NCBI GenBank assembly: GCA_033002965.1 | Contig: JAURVB010003145.1 | Span: 1 to 64,000, forward strand | Reading direction: 5' to 3' | DNA length: 64,000 nt | From: Piper betle | Lineage: Eukaryota; Streptophyta; Magnoliopsida; Piperales; Piperaceae | Shown: in pieces, positions 11,266 to 23,183 of the stretch | Position numbering within the stretch: position 1 is the stretch's first letter | Layout of the letters: each line of letters begins with the position of its first letter | The notes under the pieces: generated by a model | What the model was told of the DNA's origin: nothing | Database searches by the model: none | What the model saw: the letters and a program-made list of their open reading frames with translations, nothing else | Made by a program: the position numbers and the translations under genes

Positions 11266-12122
11266 ACACCAACTCTTGAGTAGTGGCTGAGTTGAGCAAC
11301 TCGTTTATCGTACTCCTTGGCGCTGTAGCAATCTTACTTCTTAATTCTGGCTTCAATCCCCAAAAGAATTTGTCAGCTCTTGCCTTATCAGTTGCCAGAA
11401 TCCCTGGTGCAAAACGCTCCAGCTGTAAGAATTTCTTGGCATATTCCCCGACTGAATTCTCCCCTGAACCAAATTGGCAAATTCCAGTGCTTTCTTCTGG
11501 ACAACTGGCTCTGGAAAATATTGTCCATTGAAAGCTGCCACAAATTCTGCCTACGCGATGGAGGAAATCTCACGTCGATGGAAAGTGGTTTTCTCCATGG
11601 ATTTCTACCAGTAAGATGCTTCCTCTTGAAGCATGCATGTTGCCAGTCTCACTTGATGGCGGTGGGGCACAGACAGAGCTCTGAATGTTTTTTCGGTAAT
11701 GTAAAATCAGCTCGCTGCCTTCATTGGATCGATCCCTCCAATAAATACCTCAGCTCCATTCTTTCTAAATTTTTCCATAGTGTAGTGGTCACTATCATCA
11801 ACCGCTAGCGGCACCACTTGTCGGACTACCGATGGCACTAGGTTTGGACGCTCTCCTTGCTCGCCCGGGTCTGCTAACCTGCCCACCCTTGGGCACTCCC
11901 CTAACAACCATCTGGGGTGATTCTGGGACCCGCTGCCGAATTTGAGGCTCCATGCCCTGCTACCACTCCCGGTAACCGCTGAATAATACTTTGAATCATA
12001 GAATTTGTACTTTCTGAAGCCTGTGTCAATCCCTGTATGGCCGTCAACATCTGAGCGAACACATTCTTGGTGTTCGCATTGGGCGGAGTAGCTCGGTTTG
12101 ACTGTCTACGAGTGCCTGTCAT
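11266..12122 (-). pseudogene. M1 gag N-terminal half, frameshifted
   Basis: The start is the ATG ending at 12122 (MTGTRRQSNRATPPN), about 160 bp after the primer site; P1 gag starts the same way. Reading runs to about 11905 (NVFAQMLTAIQGL, IIQRLPGVVAG), shifts frame (YTMEKFRKNGAEVFIGGIDP), and continues in further frames (FVAAFNGQYFPEPVVQKKAL, EFANLVQG) to the B1 insertion. At least two frameshifts and several stops make it non-functional. It encodes the capsid part of gag. Confidence 0.85.
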
Positions 12123-12284
12123 CTAAAACGTCGAACCATCATGGTTCGTTAGTATTTTTTTTCACTTAGGTTTGTTCGTAGAAAATGAATTTGTTAATTA
12201 ATAACACAACATAGTGGGAAAATATAATTATTGGACTTTTCAACAAGGTACTTGAATTATAAAATGTGAGCTTGTGGGAAACCT

Positions 12285-12296
12285 GGGTCTGATACC
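12285..12296 (-). other. Primer binding site of M1 (tRNA-iMet)
   Basis: On the minus strand GGTATCAGACCC lies 3 bases after the 5' LTR end. It matches the initiator-Met primer site TGGTATCAGAGC except for changes at its ends. This marks where reverse transcription starts and fixes the element's orientation. Confidence 0.8.
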
Positions 12297-12299
12297 CCT

Positions 12300-14396
12300 A
12301 GTAACGACTCGCCCGAACCGGACCGGGTGTTACTTAAAAATATAATTGATGTAATGGTAATATTCCAGAACATGAACTGAAATATAGGAAATAAGTTTCG
12401 CAACATATAATCTGAATCATAACAATAAATCATGTTCTCAATAATTTAAAATATTCGTCCCACAGTCTCGGACCATTTCCCATAGCCACATTTATAACAC
12501 GAGAGAATAATGAGGAAGTCCAACTTTATTATCGATTCACCATACCTGGGTAGGTAAAGAACCACCAACCACACTTCTATTCTTTAGTCCCAAAGCTGCT
12601 CACCTGCGGAGCCAATTCCGCGTTAGTGATAGAACCACTAAGCTGCATAATTAAATGAAATAAGTTAATAAAATCCCTATTATCATTTCACTCATTATTA
12701 TTATTATTATTACACAAGCAAAGAGTACTTATCCCTTAGGTCATTCTGAGATTAGTAATTGGCCTCTCAAGTCATTCTGAGATTAAGAAACGGCTCCCAA
12801 CTCATCCTGAGATTAGGTGGTCTCCCAATTCATCTTGAGATTAGTCATGGTCCCCCAATTCATCTTGAGGTTAAAATTGTCTCCTAGCTCATTCTGAGAT
12901 TAGGTGGTCTCCTAATTCATCTTGAGATTAGTCATGGTCCCCCAATTCATCTTGAAGTTAAAATCATCTCCTAGCTCATTTTGGGATTAGGTGGTCTCCC
13001 AATTCATCTTGAGATTAGTCACGGTCCCCCAATTCATCTTGAGGTTAAAATTGTCTCCCAGCTCATTCTAAGATTAGACAATTGTCTCCCAGCTCATTTT
13101 GAGATTAAGAAATGGCTCCCAGTTCATCCTGAGATTAGGTTGTCTCCCAATTCATCTTGAGATTAGTCATGGTCCCCCAATTCATCTTGTGGTTAAAATT
13201 GTCTCCTAGCTCATTCTGAGATTAGGTGGTCTCCTAATTCATCATGAGATTAGTCATGGTCCCCCAATTCATCTTGAAGTTAAAATCATCTCCTAGCTCA
13301 TTTTGGGATTAGGTGGTCTCCAAATTCATCTTGAGATTAGTCACGGTCCCCTAATTCATCTTGATGTTAAAATTGTCTCCCAGCTCATTCTAAGATTAGA
13401 CAATTGTCTCCCAGCTCATTTTGAGATTAAGAAATGGCTCCCAGTTCATCCTGAGATTAGGTTGTCTCCCAATTCATCTTGAGATTAGTCATGGTCCCCC
13501 AATTCATCTTGTGGTTAAAATCGTCTCCTAACTCATTATGAGATCAGTGCCGAAAAGGGTTAACAATTCGGGAAAATACAACATTTCATATTGTTATACC
13601 AGTTTGGGAAAATATAACATTTCAAATAATTATACAGACAATATAACATTTCAAATAATTATATGCACACACATAGTAACACACATAGTAATTTTAAAGG
13701 TGTAGCCCCATTTCGGACTGAGTCAATTCCTTGACCCCGATTGCGTTACAGCGCATGGTGGTCGAATCTAGGCTCAGGCCAACTAGGGCTACCAACAAGG
13801 GAAAGTATAACATTTCAAATAATTATACGGACCTGGATATTTCAAACTCGCTGCTGCGACCAATGATCCTAATGAGAATGAGAATATAAAATTATACATA
13901 AGTATAATTTTATTCGAGTAGGGATGCATGCAACTAAATATCTAATATATATATCATTTCCAAAAATATTAAATATTAATTATCAACAAATCTAGTGGGA
14001 TAATTAATTATTCCTGTGACATAATCATGTAAATCCTACTCCACATTATTTAACCCCGATCATGATGATTTAGTAAACGGTTATAATTTTTAATGGTAAC
14101 TGTTATTTACAACAATTTAACTAATTAAGTTGTTCAATTAAATAATTTGTATTAATCAAAAATATTATTAAAAATAATTATTTTAAATTATTCGACTCAA
14201 TAAGGTTTAAAACTTTATTTATTTTCATTGTGCTATTTAGGTTCGACGCGAGTGATTGCTACCCGACTATAGTTTAATAACCCATTTTTAACATTACTGA
14301 CTCGTTCTTAAAATAATCACTTTACTTACCTAATATTAAATTTAATACGGTAAAGGTAATATCTTTATTTATTAATTACTTATAACCGTCCAATTT
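12300..14396 (-). mobile_element. M1 5' LTR, 3' portion
   Basis: The minus-strand LTR ends GGGCGAGTCGTTAC at 12300 (the terminal CA is altered) next to the primer site. It carries the GCGGAGCCAATTCCGCGTTAG block near 12605, a large 30-bp-unit array (12735-13550), the CGCATGGTGGTCGAATC block near 13752 and the conserved stem-loop at 13886-13913. S2 interrupts it at 14396. The rest is at 17074-18218. Confidence 0.88.
12735..13550. repeat. 30-bp monomer array with 322-bp higher-order period
   Basis: About 27 imperfect units of 28-30 bp, such as CATCTTGAGATTAGTCATGG plus TCCCCCAATT. Three unit types alternate to give an 87-bp subrepeat. A larger block repeats with period 322: CTTGAAGTTAAAATCATCTC occurs at 12951 and 13273. 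The array sits between the conserved blocks that frame the A1 array in S1 and S2. It has no spacers of unrelated sequence. Confidence 0.9.
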
Positions 14397-14708
14397 TGTA
14401 AAGACCGGGAAAAATAATAATAATGACGTTCGACGCAGTGGGATCGAACGTGGGAAAAAATTCGTTAGCTGGATAAGTATGAATTACCCGGTTAGTTGAA
14501 AAGAAATTTTTAATTGGATAATTCTAGTTGAATCGGTCGAGTCGACTACATTATTTGTCCAGTTAACTATTTAAGTGAACCATACCATGTACACATTTAA
14601 CAGATTAAGTGAAATGGTTAAGTGGACCATGTTGATTACCCAATTACCCGGTTAAAGGAATTATGGTAAAAGGGTGCTTCCACGTACCCTAGCCGTCTTT
14701 ATATTCGT

Positions 14709-14717
14709 TATAAAAGG
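14709..14717 (+). promoter_or_regulatory. TATA box of S2
   Basis: TATAAAAGG stands 312 bp inside the LTR, just before the purine-rich leader, at the same relative place as in S1. Confidence 0.6.
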
Positions 14718-16199
14718 AAAAGGGGAGGGCGCCATCTACATTTTTCCTCCTTAGACAGCCGCCGGATTTCCTCCTTCACTCGGGTAATTTTCTTTCCTTT
14801 TTTCATTTGTTGCATGCATACACGTGTTGCATAAATCATAAACATGATAGACATAAGCATTAAATGAGAAATCAACAAGTGAAGAAGAAAACCAGGAGGA
14901 CGTCCTGCTGTTTTCCAGCAGCAACCACGCCATGTTTCCTTCCATGGTGCAGGGTTGACATGCTGGAGGTGGGAATTGCTCCCGACGGTGATGCTGGACG
15001 GATGGAGTCACCTTGGTGGACCAAAACAGACCGTCGAGGAGGCACGCAGGTTGGAAATCCGAGGGGAGAACAGGTTGGTGTTGCCATGGGTGGTATTGCT
15101 GGCAAGACGTGGATCCGCCATGGAAAGTGTAGACTGGTTGTCACCTGGGGTGGTGATGGTCGTCACCTTGATGGGGCAGGACATGGTCACCGTTGCTGCT
15201 GGTCGGCCACCATTAATGGTGAAATTAAGGTCCCCATATAGGGTGTAGTCCGAGTTTCATGAGAAAGCAGCGGATAAAGATTGGATCTTTGGGGTTTTTC
15301 CAATTGGATCAGTGCGGTAGATAGAAGATGGGGTCAGAAATTGGGTGGAAGTAAAAGAAGACATGCTGGTCGGGTGCTGTTTATGTGGCCGACTAGAGTA
15401 GTCGTCATGGGTCTGGTTGGGTGCTATTTATGTGGCTGACTAGGGTAGATGCCATGGGTCATGGGCTGATTATGTGACCGACATGGAGTCACCATGGTCA
15501 GGTCGGGGTTGCTGATTGGGTGGCCGGAATGGGGTCGCCAAGGACTGGTTGAGGGTTGCCATGTGGTGGCCAAGTTGGAGACGCCATGGCAGCAAATGGA
15601 GGACACCACGTTACTGGTTGGTCGCCATGCATGGTGAAAATACCGGCTTTCACGGGTTGACTACAATAAAGCTGGGAGCTTTGGGGTCATTAAATAAATT
15701 GTTAAAGTAGAATGGCAACCAAGTAAATATGGGAGAACTCAATGCGGTTGGGTTAGAATATAAGGTAAATACAAAAGAATTAAGTATGGGACATGCTAAT
15801 AATTAAATTATCAATTAGATAATCTGGATTTGGATGGGGATAATTAATAATTAATTATCATTAGAATTGGTGAAAATTTAATAAGAAATGAAGACTAACA
15901 TGAACTAATTACATCATTTAAAATTGCTAGTATATTAGTTATGTACGTTGCATGTAGGTTCATGCAAAATAAAATTATACTAATGTATAATTTTATGCCC
16001 TCATTCAGATTCGGGTTCACGGGTCACAGTCAAACGAAATCACAAGTGAGGTACATATAATAGGTAGAACGTCATATTTTCCTTGTTGGTAGCCTAGGTC
16101 GGCCTGAGCCTAGATTCGACCACCATGCACTGAGTGCAACCGGGGTCAACGAATTGACTAAGTCCGACACTGGGTCGTATAATGTGCGTAAAGTTTGTA

Positions 16200-16690
16200 A
16201 TGCATTAACATTATTTTTGAGTAGTGATAGCCGCCCCATAAAAAGGCTACGGCTGGGGTGAGCCAGGCACAGTGATTACTCCATCGCACTGGAGTGCAGT
16301 GATAGCCTCCCCATAAAAAGGCTACAGCTGGGGTGTGTGAGGCACTGGCACTAGAGTTGGCAGTGAGAGCTTCCCCACAAACGGGGCGTAGCAATGACCA
16401 TGAGTGCAGTGATAGCCTCCCCATAAAAAGGCTACGGTCGGGGTGTGCAAGGCACTGGCACTGGAGTGCAGTGGTAGCCTCCCCATAAAAGGCTACGGCC
16501 GGGGTGTGCGAGGCACTAGCACTAGAATTGGTAGTGAGAGCTTCCTCACAAACGGGGCGTAGCAATCACCTGAGTGCGGTGATAGCTTCTCCACAAAAAG
16601 GCTACGGCCGGGGTGTGCGAAGCACTGGCACTGGAGACGGTAGTGGTAGCCTCCCCACAAAAGGGCTACGGCCGGGGTGTGTGGATAACA
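16200..16690 (+). repeat. A1 tandem array in S2, longest copy
   Basis: About eight units of some 60 bp. Type 1 units read TGATAGCCTCCCCATAAAAA then GGCTACGGCCGGGGTGTG; type 2 units read GAGAGCTTCCCCACAAACGG then GGCGTAGCAATCAC. The order is mixed, suggesting unequal exchange. Confidence 0.88.
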
Positions 16691-17073
16691 GCAGATACCT
16701 CCTCCGCATTGTTTTGGAGTATAGCGGAATCGTTGCACCGCATATTAAAATAAACATACGGAAATAGTGGAATGTACTTGATTTGTTTTATCTATTATAC
16801 TACTTAGTGTTGTAATCACTAACGCAGAATTGCCTCCGCAGGTGTGCAGATACGAAATTAGGTGATTGACAACCAGGGCATGGACCAAAATAAATATGAG
16901 GACTCCTTTTTTAATTTATTTTATAAATAAGTGTGGCTACTGCCAAACGGTCTAAGACTGTGGGATCTTTATATTTGTTTTTGTTAAAAAAAATGTTTGA
17001 CATATTTGCTTAATTGTGAGTAACACTTGCCTAGCTAGGCCCACAATGTTGTGACAAATGGCGGGTCGTTACA

Positions 17074-18218
17074 AATTTAATTTGATCGCTTTTATTACGC
17101 CGATTAATTATCGACAGTTTATCATTACTGTATTTTTTATTACTTATGTCCATGTCGACTTCGTCCAATAATTAATTAGTTTAGTAACTTTACCCTATAA
17201 CCCGCTAAAATAATTATTTTTAAAGATTTATTACGAGTTTGTATTATTTTTAACTCGAGTCGGTATCGAGTCAACTAGTCTTTATAGAATTGCCACCGCC
17301 CTTCATCTTCTCCGGCATCCTCTGTTCTCGACTCCAGGTGCGCTCCAGCCGCCGCCGCCATCAATCGTCGCCGACCAGCCCTGCCATGCCGTTGCGGTGT
17401 CGCCCGGCCAACTCCGGCCTTCTTCCAGCCACGGCGATGCCCGCATCGCCTTCCTAGCGGCGCGCTCGCGTCGGCGATTCCACTGCTGGCGATAGTCGCC
17501 GTCTCAATTGGGTGGCCGCCTCGTCACCCTCGTCCACCTATCTACCTTCCCCGGCCATATTGGGACCTGTCTCCACCCAGGACGGCTGGATTTCTTCACC
17601 CACTGCCGTCGCCCTTGTTTTCGCCGCCGTCCCTTGTTTTTGTCTATTCACCACCCCCGGCCGGCATCCATAACCATGAGATCAACCCTATACTGATCAA
17701 CGAAGAGAGTTGGATCATCTTCCAATGTTGGAACGGTCGTCGCCACTGATTCCCGACGAGGCTTGTCAGTGCTTGCCCATCTCGCCGAACAGGGGGAAAC
17801 TCGTTGGTAATTTTAGTTTCTCAGGTGTAAAATTATATTTGTTTTCTTATTGATTTTAAACTTTTAATCCTCACGATTATAAAGCTTATTATCAAATTAA
17901 AATATGCATGTAAGAAAATTAAGAAGAGGGAGATGGGAAGAATACCTAAGCGAGGAAGAAGACACGCCGGCAAGGAAGAAGAGAAGAGAATGCGAATAAA
18001 GGCTAGGGTGGAGGACATCCTTTATAAATGAAATGACGGCTAGGGTTTGTGGAAACACACTAACACCCGTATTTAATTCCTTTAACTAGGTAACCGGGCA
18101 AAGAATAAAATATTTAACCGGGTAGAGAATATAATATAATTAATATTAATTCTCTAATGTTCGATGCGTCCCTGCCCGAGTCGAATATATTAAAAAAAAA
18201 TTTTCCACGGTCTTTACA
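17074..18218 (-). mobile_element. M1 5' LTR, 5' portion
   Basis: After the AATTT duplication the minus-strand family A LTR continues, matching 1320-2669 with a single copy of the segment duplicated there. On the minus strand it starts TGTAAAGACCGTGG at 18218, giving the outer end of M1. The next five bases, TTACA (18219-18223), are the predicted M1 target duplication; the partner is off the left edge. Confidence 0.88.
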
Positions 18219-18560
18219 TTACATCATAAGAATAATCACACAACACCCAAAAGAAACTACATCGGAGTGCGACCTGCAACTGATCGGGCATTACCCTTTC
18301 TTTACCCTTTCTAATTCTACCATGTTCCTCTTCTTTGAGCTCTTAAGGCAATCTAAGTACACCACTATCATGACATATGCCGCATGTAACCCTACATCTC
18401 TCTGGGTGTAAGAAGCTCTAAGACATAGGTGTGAAAATGATGGAGCAAGAAGAAAAAGTAGAGCAATGTGTCGATCGTATAGACAATTAAACGAATGGGC
18501 TCCTCAACAAGTCGCACCCTGAAACTTCCCCCTATAAGTGATACTTTCCCGAAACAATCT
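18219..18560. other. Unassigned junction between M1 and M2
   Basis: AT-rich sequence with no recognised domain. An 84-codon ORF (18157-18411, plus) crosses the M1 LTR border and has no family features. It may be the damaged 3' end of the M2 LTR or flanking DNA. Confidence 0.3.
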
Positions 18561-20008
18561 TCAAAAATCTTCCCTTTTACAAAATCATGAAAATATAATA
18601 TGATAATAGTAGGCCTAGCTAGGGAATAATATTATTAATATGCCTTCGGGAAGAAGGCAATCTACGATGAATCTTTTGGTTTTTGTAAAGAACTTAAATG
18701 ATTTCATCCTCGAGGATTATTAAACACGACGTCTAAATGACCCAAATTAAGTGGATTGCGATAAAACCACCAATTAACTCGTCCTACAATATAAGACAAC
18801 CCATGCATCAGATAAGCATAAAATAAGAAATGAGTCTTAAATGGTCTTGGTCTACAAGCTACTGGCGAGCTTGAACCACATGACCTTTAAATGAACGCAA
18901 CTCAACATCTAACACAATCTATATGATGCATTCATGATAATGCGTAATCAAACGAGATAAGATTAGTTTAAATCGATTGTTATATATATTTGTAGATTGC
19001 AATAGTTGAATAAAAATATAGCATGAATGAATGAAAAAAAACAATTACAAAACAATAGTGCAAGAGTTACCAAAATAAATGATTTAATCAAACTGTAAGT
19101 ATACAAGATCAAGGCTCTAGATCTAGTCAAAAGTTATAGACTTTCATCAAATGTAAGAAAAAAAGAGGATTAAATAACAACATACTCAAAAGAATAATGA
19201 CTCACCACAAATTCGATGATTGAAATATGTACTTTAGAGATAGTTGATGTACAGGTATCTCGACATGCAACCAACTTTGATGGTAAATTCTGGCAAACTC
19301 GGGCGGACGACAATGGTGGGAAAACTCAAAAAAAGGTGGAAGGAGGGTAGTAATACAATTTGGAATTTAAGGTAGAAAGATGTGTTTATAAAAACAATGT
19401 TTTTTGAAGAAAAATTAGAAGACAAAGAAACGTAACGACATGAATCTTGGTATAGGGAATGAAAGAAATGTACATGAATGCATGTACAAATAATATACAC
19501 GACCCATAATGTGGTATGGTCAATTAATGTGACATGAGTCATAACATATATATAGCTCTAATTAAATTGTACTTACACAAATTTCATAACTTTTGTAAGC
19601 GTACAACACTAAAGAAATCTTTAAATGTGTATGAAGTTAAACTGGTCACATACATAAAGTAAAAGACTACCAGGAAGTGGTGTGACAGCAAGCCAATGGT
19701 CATATCAACTTAGGTTATCTTGACATTAAATGCATGACTAAAATGTACCTCCAAAATGACCCCTTTGCATCTAATGTGTAAGCGGCCCTATTAATTACTT
19801 CTAAAACACAACACATGCCAAACAAAACCGCACCAACATGCACCCACATGAGCCAAACCCTTTCAAACCAAGGCACGAGTAACATCAACTCTCACTATAA
19901 CCGTGAGCCAAAAGCCAAGCCAAGACAAACCAAATTGAACCAAAAGGTAAATTGAATCAACACAAAGGTAAAACCAAACCGAACAATAAATAAATTCCTA
20001 AGCCTACA
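18561..20008 (-). mobile_element. M2 3' LTR, divergent family B type
   Basis: The minus strand carries the family B signature: a GTAGGACGAGTTAA block (about 18790 down), then AATAATCCTCGAGGATGAAA and ATTGCCTTCTTCCCGAAGGC, as in S3 near 49310-49450. It ends next to a polypurine tract at 20008, with a start resembling the B LTR start. Similarity to S3 is clear only in these blocks, so this is an old copy; the left limit is approximate. Confidence 0.6.
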
Positions 20009-20021
20009 ATCTCACCTCCTT
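20009..20021 (-). other. Polypurine tract of M2
   Basis: The minus strand reads AAGGAGGTGAGAT, followed on the LTR side by TGTAGGC. Upstream lies the AATTTCGAGGAAAA block, which corresponds to the pol end in M1 (TTGGGGACGAAATA). Confidence 0.55.
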
Positions 20022-20084
20022 AATAAATATTTTTCCTCGAAATTTTCCCAAGAATTGAGAACAAAACTCAAAACACAAACACAC

Positions 20085-21300
20085 TGCACGACAAGTAATC
20101 AAGAAAATATCTCAACCCAAAGCCAAAGCCTCAAACAAGCGAGGATGATTCTTCTGCAATTCATCCTCCAACTCCCAGGTGGATTCCTCAACCCCTCTAC
20201 TGCCCCACTGTACCTGATCCAATTCACTACCTTACTACAAAGCTTCTTTTCGATATGGTTAAGATTATGCAATGCTTGATCATTATATGGCAAGTTCGGC
20301 TGCAACTCAATCTCCTTATAACTGATAATATGAGATGGATTTGAAATATACCTCCTCAGCATGGAAAATATTGAATACTAGATGAATTGCAGACAAATGT
20401 GGAGACAGAGCCAACTCATAAGCTACCTCACCAACCCACTTCAAAATAAGAAATAGTCCAATATACCTCAGACTAAACTTTCCCTTCTTCCCAAATCTCA
20501 TGTTTCCTTTTCAATGTGACACCTTAAGGAACATAGGTAATTAACCTTGAATTCGAGTTCTCTATGTCTCAAATCATCATAGAACTTCTGTCGATCTTAA
20601 GCCGCTTTCATTCTTTTCCTTATCTGGGCTACAACTTCTTAGGATTGTCGAACTATATCCGATCTAACCCCATGTGTTCACAACCCTCAATCCAACAAGA
20701 TGGTGATCTGTAAGATATTTCATACAATGCCTTTAATGGTGTCATAAAAATGTTTGCCTGGTAACTATTGTTGTAAAAAAACTTTACCAAAGGTATGTGT
20801 TCCTCCCTACTACCATCAAAATATAACATGCACGCTCTAAGCGTATCCTTTAAAGTCTGAATAGTACGTTCAAATTGTCGATCAGTTTGTTGATGAAAAG
20901 CAATACTCAAAGATAATTGAGTACCCAATGCTTCCTCAAATGCTTCCCAAAATCTGGAAGTAAATCTCAATTCACGATCCGACACTATCTCACTTGGTAC
21001 TTCATGATACCTCACAATCTTTGCTATATATAACCTTGTCAATTTCTCTAATGTGAAGTCCATCCTAATTGGAATAAAATGATTTGATTTTGTTAATTAC
21101 CCAAATTGCATCATTGTGATTTCTGGTCATTGGTAAACTAGGGACAAAATCATAGCCAATACATTCTCGTTTCCATTTTGGAATTGCTAGAGGCTGCAAT
21201 GTGCTCTACCATAATCTACTGACAAGTTTGACACTTTTGCACAAAATCAATTACTTCTTTCTACATACCTAGCTACTAATATGTTCTTTGCACATCATGA
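20085..21300 (-). pseudogene. M2 integrase and chromodomain relic
   Basis: Minus-strand pieces in several frames give, in order from 21300 down: remnants of the zinc-binding region, the integrase core (IVSDRELRFTSRFWEAFEEA near 20990, where the SDRD aspartate is kept; then a typical TIQTLKDTLRACML), the C-terminal region (RFGKKGKFSLRYIGLFLILK, VAYELALSPHL) and a decayed chromodomain (ISYKEIELQPNLPYNDQALH). Many stops and frameshifts. It is clearly diverged from M1, nearer to other plant chromoviruses with an SYEEIELQPNLSY-type motif. Confidence 0.8.
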
Positions 21301-21502
21301 TATATCTTTGTAGCTTAGGATGCAAAACATTTCTAGAAGCATGCGCTTCAAAAATGATATCACTACGGAGATCAAGAAAATTTGGAACTTAAGGAGCATA
21401 AAGTCGATTATTTGATTGAAATAATCCATTATCACTCTTAGAAATTCCTGGATGAACATGCATAGAGCTCTACTAATTTGGCAACACATCTCTTTCTTGT
21501 GC

Positions 21503-21880
21503 CTACCTGACTCTACTAATAACACTAGGTCTTATTTTCAATCGAATCATCATGGTTATAATATCTCGATCTCTAAGCTGAGTTGGATAACTATTTAAAG
21601 CTTCAACCACCAAATTAGCCTTTCCTTTTTGATAATCAATCATAACATCATAATCAGTTAAGAATTCCAACCATCTCCTTTGTCTATTGTTGTTTAAATC
21701 TTTTTGGGTAAAGATATACTTCAAACTTTGATAGTTAATCATTAACTTTAATGGAGTCCCATACAAATAATGTCTCCAAATTTTCAATGCATGAATCACA
21801 GTAGCTAACTTCAAATTATTAGTTAGATAATTCTTCTCATGTGGCTTTAACTGTCTCCATGCATAAGCAATAACATTTTC
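21503..21880 (-). pseudogene. M2 RNase H relic
   Basis: The readable part includes [17 protein letters not shown], a mutated [15 protein letters not shown] (normally DHQSLKY, so the acidic residue is lost) and RQRRWLEFLTDYDVMIDYQK. Upstream, to about 21880, the segment with SRQLK-like coding is frame-broken. Between 21301 and 21502 only linker remnants are visible. Confidence 0.75.
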
Positions 21881-21999
21881 TCAACGCATAGGTATATACC
21901 ACAAAATCTTTGTATCTAACCGATAATGATAGCACATGTACTGAAGTCAATTTCTCCTTCAAAGTTTGAAAATTTTGCTAGCAATCATTAATCTAGATA

Positions 22000-22350
22000 C
22001 ATTTTGTTTCCTTTCTAGTTAATTTAGTAATAGAAGGTGCAATAGATGAAAACCCTTAGTTAATGTGTATAATATCCAGCTAAACCTAAAAAACATTGAA
22101 ATCCAGTGATCATCATTGGTGGCTCCCACTTCTGAATAGCTTCTATCTTGGCCGGACCTACAGTAATTCCTGCAATAGAAATAACATGACCCAAAAAATT
22201 TACCTCCATAAGCCAAAAATCTAACTTTGAGAACTTTGCATACAATTTATGATCTCTCAATCTTTGTAGAATAGTTGTCAAATGTTGCTCATTTTCTTCT
22301 CTAAAGAGGAATAGATGAAGATGTCATTGATGAAGACAATGAAAAATTGA
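22000..22350 (-). pseudogene. M2 reverse transcriptase relic
   Basis: The readable segments are [40 protein letters not shown] and [11 protein letters not shown]. Just upstream (about 22300-22345) the catalytic box is decayed to FINDIF. The RT fingers, protease and gag are missing: homology breaks off abruptly near 22350. Confidence 0.75.
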
Positions 22351-23183
22351 AGCTCATAGACACAGGGATGAACTCAATGGACAACACGCACATGTTGAGA
22401 TAAATCATGCTAGTAGGTACAATACTAATAATCGTAATCATACGAATAATCACCAACTGAGCACCACATCTGGGTATCGACAAGGTCCCTTGGTTAGCGT
22501 CATGCTTCAATCCGCCATGGCACGTAGGTCTTGGAAATCAAATAGCGCTAAAGTGTGCCTTTTGACCTGGGCCTGACTTTTTGAAAACTCATCAAGGGAT
22601 CTCAACCTTAAAGTTTTATTAATACAAAAATGGTAAGATGGCCCATTGATTGTAGGATCAAATAAAACGTCCCTAACTATATCCTACGGCGGTAAAACAA
22701 AACATGTAGAGTCAATTAATTCATCAAGCAAAAGGAGAATCGTAATGGACTTGTGAAAAGAACTCCTCATCCTATCATGAAAAGTTTGACTCTGCACAAC
22801 CTAGGAATGCATACCACTACTGAAACCTTATATGATGCATGTGTGTAATGATATGCAAACAATCCTAAATGCAACAAATGACATGGCATGCATGGCAGAG
22901 AAGTAAAGACACAACATCTCACTTTAGTCACATGCTGAATGCATCACAAACTACATGAGATTTTGACAAATCAAATTAGGATATCAGAACGAAGATCTCG
23001 GTATTTTTGGACACACATTTCAGGATTTAACTTGAGTTTAAATCGAACTTGAGGTTTAGAAGTGCCCAGAGTAATTCAGACAATTAACACAAGGTGCTTT
23101 GAGAACTAGATCTCAGTAAAATAATGAAAACTACCTTAGGTTGCTGATTAAATTATTTAACTATGATGATGATTCAGCTGATC
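22351..23183. other. Unassigned sequence between M2 and P1
   Basis: No domain is recognised on either strand. The first 180 bp are rich in AAT/CAT and read on the plus strand as an N/H-rich stretch without family. The rest is AT-rich with CATG runs near 22880. It may be decayed gag or LTR of M2. A junction with the truncated P1 5' LTR lies near 23184. Confidence 0.3.

Larger units (their letters stand above)
14397..17073 (+). mobile_element. S2, solo LTR of family A1
   Basis: It starts TGTAAAGACCGGG and ends GGGTCGTTACA. Both flanks are AATTT (14392-14396 and 17074-17078), and the M1 5' LTR continues across the site. Contents in order: TATA box (14709), a GC-rich leader with ACCATGG-type repeats (14900-15660), the stem-loop (15969-15996), the tRNA-like-free CACCATGCACTGAGTGCAAC block near 16121, and the A1 tandem array. 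ORFs of 60-135 codons here overlap on both strands and look like non-coding leader. Confidence 0.95.

Noticed and set aside
12735..13550. Regular repeats resembling a CRISPR array
   Set aside because: There are no unique spacers; every unit is a variant of the same 30-bp monomer, and the context is a plant LTR.
19234..19542. 102-codon minus-strand ORF
   Set aside because: It lies inside the decayed M2 LTR, with no domain and no conservation in other B LTRs.
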